64,000 nt of DNA from Sphingobacteriaceae bacterium (lineage in GTDB: Bacteria > Bacteroidota > Bacteroidia > Sphingobacteriales > Sphingobacteriaceae): assembly GCA_947479815.1 (NCBI GenBank), contig CANKAT010000001.1, positions 1 through 64,000 of the forward strand, given 5' to 3'. The position numbers and the translations under genes were made by a program. The notes under the pieces were generated by a model. The model ran no database searches. It saw nothing but the letters and a program-made list of their open reading frames with translations, and was not told the origin of the DNA. Of the stretch, positions 8,122-17,457 are shown piece by piece. How positions within the stretch are numbered: the stretch's first letter is position 1; each line of letters opens with the position of its first letter.

Positions 8122-11100
8122 ATGGCAACAGAATCATCTAATAATTCAGAATTAAGTTTACAGGAGCAACTATTTACTGCTATCCAGAACAAATATCCTG
8201 ATGCAGAAGCGAAAAAAATCAATAAAGATAATTTCTTAGATATCTATATCCCTTCCATTAGTGCTGGCAGAGGAACTCATCTATTTTTTAACACCGTAAA
8301 AGGAGCGATAAAAATCGGTTATTATACTAGAGATGAAAGTTTCATCAATAAGGTTGTTTCTATTGCATCAAAATCTATAGAGGGGGCTAGTAATGGCTTA
8401 AGAATTACTGGCAATCCTAAATTTGATGATGTAAAAGATGCATTAAGTGCAGCTTTTGACTTTTTATCCGATATGACTAATGATAGTCCAGTCAGCACAA
8501 TTATTGAAGATAAAAAATCTATTGAGATAGAATCAATTGAAGATGTTGCAACAAAATTTCGTGATAGTTATTTGGATGAAGAAGAGCTTGCCGAGTCTAT
8601 TTCCTCATATCTAGACGATTTTAGTGAAAAAGGAAAGATAGTAGTGCTTCAAATAGAAGAAGAAGACTTGATAAAATCAACAAAGAATCATGACCTATTA
8701 TCAGGTGATTTATTCACATTGATTGGAATTGTAGGCATGAATTCATGGCAGCATTTGTCAAAACTAATTGGGAAAGAAGAATCAGACTGGGTAAATAATG
8801 AATTTGAAGATGAGGATCCAGAAGGCATTGTGCTCTTGTATTGTGATGGAAAATATGTTTATTCATTTTCTAATCCGAAAGAAGAGGTTTCAACTGAAGA
8901 CTCTGCTGACGATGATGATGAAGGCGATTTAGATGATATCTTACGCGAAATGGGATATGGTGATGATGAAGAGAATGAGACGGTTACACTAAATAAATTA
9001 ATGATTCCGCAGATTCTAGAAGAAATAAAGTCGGATAAAAAAATAACCCAAATCGATATCAGTTATTACACGAAAGAATATTCTGATTTGACGTATACGC
9101 TGAGCTTCAAGGTGCAAAAAATCGATATCGAAGTATCTCGTGTTAATTGGTTTAATGATTCTTATTGGTCAGGAAAAATCGAAAGAAAAGAGTTAATAGA
9201 AGGCTTAAAAAACTTTTTGAAAACAGAAGATTCGGCTGAATTAATTGAGAGCTATTTCCATCCAGATATAGTTGATTATGAATTTAGTGGGGCCGGGAAG
9301 TTAGAAAATGGATTAGATTATCAACTAGATACTGTGCCGGACGAATTAACAGATATCCCGGAAGATTTACAAGATGAGGATGGAGATTTGGATGTAATAG
9401 CCTTGACTAATAATCTGTTACCTGTAAAAGAAAGGCTTTCAGATTCTAATATAGGTAAAATACATAGTTATCAAATTTCATTAAATGGTACGGTTTATGA
9501 GTTAGAAGTTGAAGAATTGGGCGAAGAGTACTCTGATGAAGATGATGATGAAGAAGAATTGGATTACGAGGTAGAAGATGATGAGACTGAGGATGAGGAT
9601 GAAGGGGATGACGATGAAACAGACGATGACGATGAAACAGAAGATGACGATGAAACAGAAGATAATGAAGAGGAGGATGCCGAATCGATTACCAATAAAT
9701 ACCCAGTCAACGATTACAGTGATTTAGAAAAGCTAAAAAAAATCATTAAAGAAGATGTAGACCAAATTCGATTTGCTGATAATTCATTATTGAAAATAGA
9801 ATCGAATTTAAAGGCCTTGATTTTAGTTAATGTAGACATATTTCCGCTCTTACCCGAAAATTGTACTGCCTCTAAAAGTATCAGACATTTTGCGGTTGAA
9901 AATGGATATTATGACTCAGAATTTTTAGAAGATATTGACTTGAATGATACAACTATTTTATATAAAATCATCAATAATAATTCTAACTATTACACAGATT
10001 TACCTGATCAATATAAAGATAGAGAACTAACAAAAATTGCAATCAAGAATCAAGCAGCTGATATTACTTTTGATGATTTACCTGCTAGTTTGCAAACTGA
10101 TTCTACCTTTTTTAAGGAGCTGTTAACGTACCTAAACGAAAACTTAACCTATGAACCTATTTCAGGGTATTCTTATTGTGATACCTTATTAGACGGATTT
10201 AAGAAATCTTTTACTGACGATGCTGATTTTATAATTAAGAATCGCTTATTTGAATATGCGAGCAAACGGTTAACTCAGGATAAGGAATTCAATTTAAACT
10301 TTCTAAAAGCAAATCCAGAGTGGTATGATAGACTAATTGAACACAATGATTCGCTAAAGAATGATGAAGCCTTCGCTAGGCTGGCTGTTCAATTAAGTGG
10401 AGTTAATTTTTTAGAACTTACTGAGGAATTTAGTAATAACCGTGAAATTTTAAACTTAGCCGTTGAAAATTCAAAGGGGAGTTTAATGATAAACCAAATT
10501 TCTGAAGACCTGCTTTATGATGATGATGGAAATGTTGATGTAGATTTACTCTTAAAACTGGTCAAGTCTAATCACTTTAATATCAGCAAAGTTCCTGATG
10601 CAATTATGCTAAATAGCGCAGTTGCATCTCAACTTATTTTAGCTGCCAGTTCCAAGAATAATGTATTATACTATGCTCCTGAATTCCTAAGAACAGATAA
10701 AGAGTTCATCACTAAATTAACTAGTGAAAATATTTTTACCATTGCATTTGCTGATAAATCGATATTAGCAGATCGGGAGTTTATGCAGGGCATTGTTGCA
10801 AAGATGCCTGTGTTAATTAAGTTCTGTTCTGCGGAGTTAAAAGCTGATAAACTTTTTGTAAAAGAGGCTGTCAATTTAAACGGTTTAGTTATTCGTTATA
10901 TTGATGAAAAGTTATTAACTGATCCAGAAATTTACTGGGCCGCGCTGCGTCAAAATCCAGAATCATATAAAATTCTACCTTCAGAAATATACACTGATAA
11001 AGCAATTTTAGATTATATTTCCAAAATCAATGGGGGTATTTTAACCGCATTTAGCACATCACTTCATCACAAACTAATTAAATTTAATTGTATTTTAAAT

Positions 11101-13527
11101 TCAGCTGATGGCTCATATCCTGAAGAATTAACAGTTTTTAAGACCTTAGGAGATAAGCCAAGTAAGAATGAAATTTTGGAAGTGATTAAAATTGATCCTA
11201 CCCAGATTGTATTCCTATCCGAAGAGTTCTTTGTGAATAACAAAGATTTATTAGGATCAATTTTAGAAATTACTTCTTATCCACTGAAATTTAAATCTTG
11301 TAGAAAGGCATTAGGTGAGCAAGAGCTTAAAAAACAATTAAAAACTCACTCTTGGGCTTTAAAATACATTGAAGCAGATGAATCATTATCCAATGAATTC
11401 TTAAAAGAATTATTGTCAATTAATGGAAATCTTCTTCAGTTCCTAACGCAGGAGCAAAGAAAAGATAATTCTTTTGTTGAAATTGCCTTAAAACGCAATC
11501 CTGAAGCTTGTCATTTTGTAGCTGAAGAATTCGATTGGAAAACGCAGGAAGCTAAGGCTATTGCCAAACAAATACTATCAGTTGACCCACTTTTATTTAC
11601 TTATTTTATAGAGAAAGATCCAGCTCCAATTGATGAATTTTTTGACCATGCCTATTTTCTTGATTCGTATGTTTTAGAGCTGATGGACCATTCTTACTTC
11701 GAAGAAGAATGGTATTTCATTTCCGATTCAAATGGATCATACCCACTAATAGAAGACCAATTGATCAGTGGATTAAATCAGAATCATAAGGTTTACTATT
11801 ATGACCCTATTAGTAATACAAGCAAAAATGTTTGCTTAGCCATTGAGAGTGGATTAAATTTTACTTGGGATGAATTATTTACAAATTGGGAATATAATTT
11901 ACAAATAATAGAAAAAGCGTTCGAGTATTTCCCAGACGAGGAAACGTATGAAGCCTTAAAGAAAAAATTGGGTAAAAAATTCAATGAGAACGACTATGTT
12001 AATGCTAAAGTAATAGCTAGGGGATCAGAATTATATCCTCTTATTTCTGAAGGTTTAAAGCAAAACCATGATCTAGCACATGCCTATCTAAAATCGGAGG
12101 GGATGGCCGATCAATTATCTAAATTTGAATGCCTACCAAATTCATTCAAAAAAGACAATAATTTTTTACAAAGTCTTTTAGGCTTGAAAATTGATTTTGA
12201 ATTTGAAATATTAGACGGATTTTTTGACCCTAGCATTCTGTATACTGAATCATTTTTAATTCCTTACCTGAAATTAAATTTTGATCAGTATCCTAATTTG
12301 CCAGAAAAGCTACAAAAAAACAGAAGTCTGGCACTTCAATATGGTATAAATAACAATGAAACGTCTTATTGGGGATTAACAGACCTAGCTTTGCCAGTAG
12401 AAATAAGTCAAGATAAAGAGCTTATTTTAGAAATTGCAAAAGGAAATAAGTCTAGAAATATAAAATTTGATGATGCTTTACTCAATGATTCTGATTTCCT
12501 ATTAAAATTAATTGAGTTTCAACCACAATTAGTGCAATCGCTGGAGGAAGATAATCGCAATCTAACTTCATTAATGAAGTTATTACAAAAGAACATTGAT
12601 ATATTTGATCATCTGGAATTAGAAGAGAAGTTTATACCTGAAATCTTTAATTTCATGGTTGCTCATGATCCTACAAAAATACGGAATATAACTTGGTCTT
12701 ACACTTTAAGTGATTCATTAGTCGAGATCACAAAAAAGTTAAACATACTTAACTATGTTAATTTATTTGAAGACACCGATTTTGGCGATACCCTGTCAAC
12801 TCACTATACTATTGAAAGTTTACTATTAAATAAGCAAGTCGACAGCAGCAAAAACAAAGTAGGAACTCAATTCTATTTTGATGAGCCGGGTACCATTACT
12901 CTTGGATATGATAGAAATTGTTACTTGAGTGAGGATGTTGCGGGTGAAATTTCTGATGAGATAATGCTTGAATTTTTAGAGAGTGATGATAGTTGGTCAG
13001 ATTATATCTATGGTAATTCTTGGTATGACTGTAGTGATATTTTTCATACCTATGGCATGGGTGAGCCCGCCACTGATATGCAATTGCCTAATGGAAAAAT
13101 TTTACCTATAGCTTTAAACTATGAACGACCTGAAATAGATAATCTTTTAGAATGCTTTAATATGTCAAGCAAAGGTAGTTTTGTACACATCGCTGTTTCA
13201 GATGAAAAAGCCTATGGTTGGGGCCAATGGAAAAGTTATACTTTAGAAGTTAAGCCTGGTATATTTGATATTGATAATATATCGGTAGAGATTGAGTCAG
13301 GTATTGTTTCTTCATATTCGTATAATTATCCTAATGGTGACGATGACCAATTTGAAGAAAATGAAGATTACAACACCACCGGCCAAGGATTTACCTCCAC
13401 CTTATATTTTAACAATGGTAAGCAGATGATTGATGTTGATGATATCAAAGATTTGCTAGAAGAAAACGAAATTGAGACTACGGATATGGAAGCAATTAAA
13501 GAATTTTTATTGCAGCATTATGATTGA
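8122..13527 (+). CDS. giant acidic repeat protein, DUF4116-like repeats
   Basis: 1801 aa uninterrupted; recurrent motif of the type 'yaPEfLRtDKEFitkl...n...I.faDKSILaDReFm..iv..mP.LikF' resembling DUF4116; central Asp/Glu-rich tract. Confidence 0.7.
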   Translation: MATESSNNSELSLQEQLFTAIQNKYPDAEAKKINKDNFLDIYIPSISAGRGTHLFFNTVKGAIKIGYYTRDESFINKVVSIASKSIEGASNGLRITGNPKFDDVKDALSAAFDFLSDMTNDSPVSTIIEDKKSIEIESIEDVATKFRDSYLDEEELAESISSYLDDFSEKGKIVVLQIEEEDLIKSTKNHDLLSGDLFTLIGIVGMNSWQHLSKLIGKEESDWVNNEFEDEDPEGIVLLYCDGKYVYSFSNPKEEVSTEDSADDDDEGDLDDILREMGYGDDEENETVTLNKLMIPQILEEIKSDKKITQIDISYYTKEYSDLTYTLSFKVQKIDIEVSRVNWFNDSYWSGKIERKELIEGLKNFLKTEDSAELIESYFHPDIVDYEFSGAGKLENGLDYQLDTVPDELTDIPEDLQDEDGDLDVIALTNNLLPVKERLSDSNIGKIHSYQISLNGTVYELEVEELGEEYSDEDDDEEELDYEVEDDETEDEDEGDDDETDDDDETEDDDETEDNEEEDAESITNKYPVNDYSDLEKLKKIIKEDVDQIRFADNSLLKIESNLKALILVNVDIFPLLPENCTASKSIRHFAVENGYYDSEFLEDIDLNDTTILYKIINNNSNYYTDLPDQYKDRELTKIAIKNQAADITFDDLPASLQTDSTFFKELLTYLNENLTYEPISGYSYCDTLLDGFKKSFTDDADFIIKNRLFEYASKRLTQDKEFNLNFLKANPEWYDRLIEHNDSLKNDEAFARLAVQLSGVNFLELTEEFSNNREILNLAVENSKGSLMINQISEDLLYDDDGNVDVDLLLKLVKSNHFNISKVPDAIMLNSAVASQLILAASSKNNVLYYAPEFLRTDKEFITKLTSENIFTIAFADKSILADREFMQGIVAKMPVLIKFCSAELKADKLFVKEAVNLNGLVIRYIDEKLLTDPEIYWAALRQNPESYKILPSEIYTDKAILDYISKINGGILTAFSTSLHHKLIKFNCILNSADGSYPEELTVFKTLGDKPSKNEILEVIKIDPTQIVFLSEEFFVNNKDLLGSILEITSYPLKFKSCRKALGEQELKKQLKTHSWALKYIEADESLSNEFLKELLSINGNLLQFLTQEQRKDNSFVEIALKRNPEACHFVAEEFDWKTQEAKAIAKQILSVDPLLFTYFIEKDPAPIDEFFDHAYFLDSYVLELMDHSYFEEEWYFISDSNGSYPLIEDQLISGLNQNHKVYYYDPISNTSKNVCLAIESGLNFTWDELFTNWEYNLQIIEKAFEYFPDEETYEALKKKLGKKFNENDYVNAKVIARGSELYPLISEGLKQNHDLAHAYLKSEGMADQLSKFECLPNSFKKDNNFLQSLLGLKIDFEFEILDGFFDPSILYTESFLIPYLKLNFDQYPNLPEKLQKNRSLALQYGINNNETSYWGLTDLALPVEISQDKELILEIAKGNKSRNIKFDDALLNDSDFLLKLIEFQPQLVQSLEEDNRNLTSLMKLLQKNIDIFDHLELEEKFIPEIFNFMVAHDPTKIRNITWSYTLSDSLVEITKKLNILNYVNLFEDTDFGDTLSTHYTIESLLLNKQVDSSKNKVGTQFYFDEPGTITLGYDRNCYLSEDVAGEISDEIMLEFLESDDSWSDYIYGNSWYDCSDIFHTYGMGEPATDMQLPNGKILPIALNYERPEIDNLLECFNMSSKGSFVHIAVSDEKAYGWGQWKSYTLEVKPGIFDIDNISVEIESGIVSSYSYNYPNGDDDQFEENEDYNTTGQGFTSTLYFNNGKQMIDVDDIKDLLEENEIETTDMEAIKEFLLQHYD
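9607..9660 (+). repeat. 18-bp in-frame tandem repeat (3 copies)
   Basis: gatgacgatgaaacaga[c/a] x3 encoding DDDET[D/E]. Confidence 0.9.
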
Positions 13528-13705
13528 TGAAAATATAACAGCACTGATTAAAGAAATTGAGGAAATCCAAGCCAAAGAGTATCAGAATTCGATTAGTGCC
13601 TGGTCAAGAAAGGTTAGGGTAAATAACTTACATGAAAAGCTAGATGCTTTGAAATATGAGGGCCCTCGACCTCCCAGAGATTGGAATCAGGTTTTTCGAA
13701 GTTAA
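13520..13705 (+). CDS. small hypothetical protein, overlapping the giant ORF
   Basis: ATG at 13520 overlaps the TGA stop (13525-13527) of the upstream gene (ATGATTGA). Confidence 0.55.
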   Translation: MIDENITALIKEIEEIQAKEYQNSISAWSRKVRVNNLHEKLDALKYEGPRPPRDWNQVFRS

Positions 13706-13839
13706 TTTTAGTGGTTTTTGCAGTTTGCGATAGTGAACTCCAGCAAAAACTTTGACTCAATTGATTAAAGAAACGGGGCAGTTATAAATGATCAACAAAT
13801 AATTGCCCTGAAAAAATTAAGTTTAATATTGAAAATTGT

Positions 13840-13871
13840 ATTTGGGCTGGCCTTAGCCAGCCAACCCAAAT
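13840..13871. terminator. hairpin between convergent genes, possibly bidirectional terminator
   Basis: atttgggctggc-ctta-gccagccaacccaaat with a small bulge, located between ORFs ending at 13705 (+) and 13918 (-). Confidence 0.6.
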
Positions 13872-13917
13872 TTATATTTTTAACAAACTATAGCGAATTT
13901 ATTTTTACGCCTTTTTA

Positions 13918-16881
13918 TTAGTATCCATAAAAATCCCATCTTAAATTATACGTGTAAGAATCACAAGCCCCTCCAGAATTTGTTATTGAAACCGCTACTG
14001 GAACTAATTTAATTTCGGTTATCGTTTTTCCTTGCAAAGATCCGGAAACAGCAGACCAATTAGGATCTGTTGAAGTTTTAGGAAATCCCGTTCCACCGCC
14101 CCCAATTTGAAAATTAACATATTGATAATTGAGATTTGAAAAATACAAAACTTGGCTAGCAAAATTATTAGTATTAGCCGCAGTAAAACTCACACTAGTA
14201 GTTTGACCATTAGTAAGGTTTGCTGAGAATTCTGCCAGACTTGTACTATAATAACTGTCTGCTAAAGACAATTTAGCTGTAAGGCCTGAATTATATAAAC
14301 CCGAAGAACAATTACCTGCTCCAGCTGTTCTAGTAAAAGAAGTAAGTAAACTACTACTACCACCACTACTACTTAAAGCTCCCGAAGCAATTAGTTGTTG
14401 TTTTAATGTTGCAATTTCTGCCTTTAATAAATCAATTGCAGTGGTTACAAAGGCAGTGGTTGCTAATTGTGTTGTATTGGTACCAGCAGAGGCTGTAGGT
14501 GCAGCGGGGGTTCCTGTAAATGTGGGTGATGCTAAATTAACACTTAAAGCGCCAAAAGAATCTGTAGTTAACCCAGAATTAGATCCTAATTTAACCCTTA
14601 AATCCCCAGTGTAAATATCTTTGGTTAAACCAGAATTAGATCCTACACTAATTCCTAAAGCGCCAAAAGAATCTTTGGTTAAACCAGAATTAGATGCTGT
14701 ATTAACACTTAAGGCACCCGTAGTCATATTTTTCGTTAAACCAGAATTATAGTCTAAATTAACACCTAAAGCACCAGAATTATCTGTAGTTAACCCAGAA
14801 TTAGATCCTGTAAATACTCTTAAAGTCCCCACAACATCTGCCGTTAAACCAGTTCCTACTCTTATTCCTCCTAATGTCATTGAACTTGCTGTTGGTAAAG
14901 TATACGTGCTACCACCACCACTAGAAGGTGTTGTCCAGGTTGGAATTCCGTTTCCATTAGCAGTTAATACCTGACCTGCAGTTCCATCTACTTTAGGATA
15001 AGTAACCGCACCTGCTGTAATGGTACCGCTGGTTTTTACATCGGTGACACTTGTATTTCCCAATTGAATAGTATTGCTAGCGGCAACTACGGCTTGATAA
15101 CCTATTGCGGTAGCATTATTTAAATTATTAGCGAAAACATTTGACTCCGCCCCTATAGCAGTGTTATTTGATCCAGTTGTATTTGTAGTTAGTGCCGAAT
15201 TTCCAAAAGAGGTGTTCTTGCTTCCTGTAGTATTACTTGTATTAGATACAAAACCCATTGCAGTGTTGGATTCTCCATTCGTATTATTTTGCAATGCAGC
15301 AGAACCCACTGCTATATTATAATTTCCCTTATTATTTAATAAAGCATTTGTACCTACAGATGTATTAAAACCTCCTGTTAAATTAGTCTGTAAAGCTCCA
15401 GTCCCTACTGCAGTATTATATCCTCCTGTCGTATTTGAACTTAGCGCATCACTACCTGCAGCTGTATTCGTTGAAACATTACCAGCGCCCTTACCCACTT
15501 TAATACCATTTACCGTTAAATCATACGCTCCTAAATTAACTGCAGAAGTTGCACCAGTATAAGGTACACCACTACCAGATGCTGCAGCCGTTCCATAAGT
15601 AATTTCTTTTGTAGCAGAATCATAAAATAGTGAATTGGATGCGGAAGCATTTCTGATAGGAGCTACATAAAATCCAGTTGTTGATGGATTTAGTGAAGCT
15701 CCCGTTGCGTTCAAGGCGATGCTATTTGCGGCTTGCACATTACCCGCAAACGATCCTACGGCAACCGAATAAGCGCCTTGCCCATTTTGGCCAGCTGCAA
15801 AACCTAAAGCTACGGCCTGTGTACCCTGATTACTCTGTGCCGCATTTGAACCAATAGCAACAGATGCATTGCCTTGATTATTATATCCAGCAACGTAACC
15901 CACGGCAACGGAGCTGCTACCTTGATTAGTTGCCCCTGCTCCTCCTCCTACGCCCACCGTAGATCCGCCTTGATTTGTTTTACCTGCTTGATCTCCAATA
16001 GCAACACTAGGAGAATTGAAACCTAATAAAGATTTAATACCTACCACACTAGTTGTACCAGTTCCTCCATTGGCAACGGGAACAACTCCCGTTATTGAGT
16101 TACTTGCAGCAGCACTTAATACGCCATCAGCATCAATACTGAGGTTAGCACCAACTTTAACACCCCCTAATTCCGAAGCACTTGCTTTGGGCATAACGTA
16201 AGCAGATGGAATATTTGGTTTATTTGCTAAATCATTGTAATTACCAGAAGTAGCAACCGTAGAAAGACTGGAGATATTTGCTTTTGATGCCAAAGCTGTT
16301 GTTACATCGGATGTATTTGCTTTTAAAGCTAAACCTGTTGTTACATCGGATGTATTTGCTTTCAAAGCTAAACCTGTTGTCACATCGGATGTATTTGCTT
16401 TTGATGCCAAAGCTGTTGTCATATTGGATGTATTTGCTTTTAAAGCTAAACCTGGCACGGTAGGAGCAGCAGCTGTTCCACCAAGATCTCCAGCTAATTG
16501 GATTTTTCCTTTTGTGTTAGCATCGGCATCCGCAATTGTTGCGGCGGCTATTTTATCGTCAACATAGGTCTTAGCGCTTGCTAATTTATTGTCTAAATCC
16601 GTTTGGTCAACAATCAATTTCCATACCGTATTGGTATAATAATAAAAGCCAATAGGTGCCGTGGTTTGATACACTAATAAGCCTTCGGCAGGACTCACTA
16701 TCGCGTCTTTTTGGGTAGCAGTTAATCTTGGAATTAAGATTCCTTTATTATTTCCTATTGAAGTAACTTCTAAAGCTGCAGAAGGAGCAGGAGTTTTGGT
16801 TCCAATACCAATTTGTGCAAATGTTGGTACTGAACCCAGCAAAAGTAAAATACTAAATAGCAAGTAAAAATTAGACTTCAT
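13918..16881 (-). CDS. secreted fibre-like protein with YadA-head-like and phage-tail-fibre-like repeats
   Basis: Signal peptide 'MKSNFYLLFSILLLLGSVPTFAQIGIGTKTP'; 'SVAIGSNAAQSNQGTQAVALGFAAG' and 'NTAVGTGALQTN' head repeats; 'TFTGTPAAPTASAGTNTTQLATTAFV' tail-fibre motif. Confidence 0.8.
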   Translation of the reverse strand: MKSNFYLLFSILLLLGSVPTFAQIGIGTKTPAPSAALEVTSIGNNKGILIPRLTATQKDAIVSPAEGLLVYQTTAPIGFYYYTNTVWKLIVDQTDLDNKLASAKTYVDDKIAAATIADADANTKGKIQLAGDLGGTAAAPTVPGLALKANTSNMTTALASKANTSDVTTGLALKANTSDVTTGLALKANTSDVTTALASKANISSLSTVATSGNYNDLANKPNIPSAYVMPKASASELGGVKVGANLSIDADGVLSAAASNSITGVVPVANGGTGTTSVVGIKSLLGFNSPSVAIGDQAGKTNQGGSTVGVGGGAGATNQGSSSVAVGYVAGYNNQGNASVAIGSNAAQSNQGTQAVALGFAAGQNGQGAYSVAVGSFAGNVQAANSIALNATGASLNPSTTGFYVAPIRNASASNSLFYDSATKEITYGTAAASGSGVPYTGATSAVNLGAYDLTVNGIKVGKGAGNVSTNTAAGSDALSSNTTGGYNTAVGTGALQTNLTGGFNTSVGTNALLNNKGNYNIAVGSAALQNNTNGESNTAMGFVSNTSNTTGSKNTSFGNSALTTNTTGSNNTAIGAESNVFANNLNNATAIGYQAVVAASNTIQLGNTSVTDVKTSGTITAGAVTYPKVDGTAGQVLTANGNGIPTWTTPSSGGGSTYTLPTASSMTLGGIRVGTGLTADVVGTLRVFTGSNSGLTTDNSGALGVNLDYNSGLTKNMTTGALSVNTASNSGLTKDSFGALGISVGSNSGLTKDIYTGDLRVKLGSNSGLTTDSFGALSVNLASPTFTGTPAAPTASAGTNTTQLATTAFVTTAIDLLKAEIATLKQQLIASGALSSSGGSSSLLTSFTRTAGAGNCSSGLYNSGLTAKLSLADSYYSTSLAEFSANLTNGQTTSVSFTAANTNNFASQVLYFSNLNYQYVNFQIGGGGTGFPKTSTDPNWSAVSGSLQGKTITEIKLVPVAVSITNSGGACDSYTYNLRWDFYGY

Positions 16882-17167
16882 AGAATTAATTGATAAGGTT
16901 CAAAATGAGGTTTTTTATAATTAGAAAATAAACTAGAGGGGCTACTTTCTCAATTATTTATGATTAAAATGTATTCCCATGAAGTAAACATATGGAGTAT
17001 AAATTCTCAACAGAAAGAAAGGAACACTAAATATGTCTTATAATTTGGTTGTGAGACAACAAAAGACTTACTAATAGATTTTTTTAAACATTGGAGAAAT
17101 AATCGAAGAAAAAAGAAGACTCAACACGAGGTAATTTTGATACTGCCAATATCACCTACAGAATAAG

Positions 17168-17355
17168 CGTCATTTCGAACACCTATTTTTTTTCAATTGA
17201 ACTGGAGTATTGAAAGGTGGAGAAATCTGATCACTAAGGAGGCTTTGTTTTCAACTGAAATCAGCATTAACCACAACAGATTTTTCCACGCTTAAACTAT
17301 GCATACCCTAAAACTATTCGTCGCGTGTTCGAAATGACGGTTTGATTTGATTGGA
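17168..17355. repeat. MITE-like palindromic element, copy 2
   Basis: Perfect 15-bp terminal inverted repeats CGTCATTTCGAACAC (17168-17182) and GTGTTCGAAATGACG (17325-17339); homologous to 7401-7575. Confidence 0.85.
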
Positions 17356-17457
17356 TTGAATAGTTAATCTATGCTTGCTGAAAACACCAAGCACAGGCAA
17401 AAATCCAAATATTTCATTATTTTTATTTCCAGGATTAAAAAATAACCTCATTCACCC

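Noticed and set aside
16016-16463. Plus-strand ORFs (16016-16201, 16278-16463) inside the fibre gene, the second with a leucine-rich repetitive translation
   Set aside because: Antisense reading of the 39-bp tandem repeats (LALKANTSDVTTG); explained by the minus-strand CDS.
13918-16881. Prophage tail-fibre gene within a prophage
   Set aside because: No phage structural, lysis, terminase or integrase genes nearby, and the protein has its own signal peptide.
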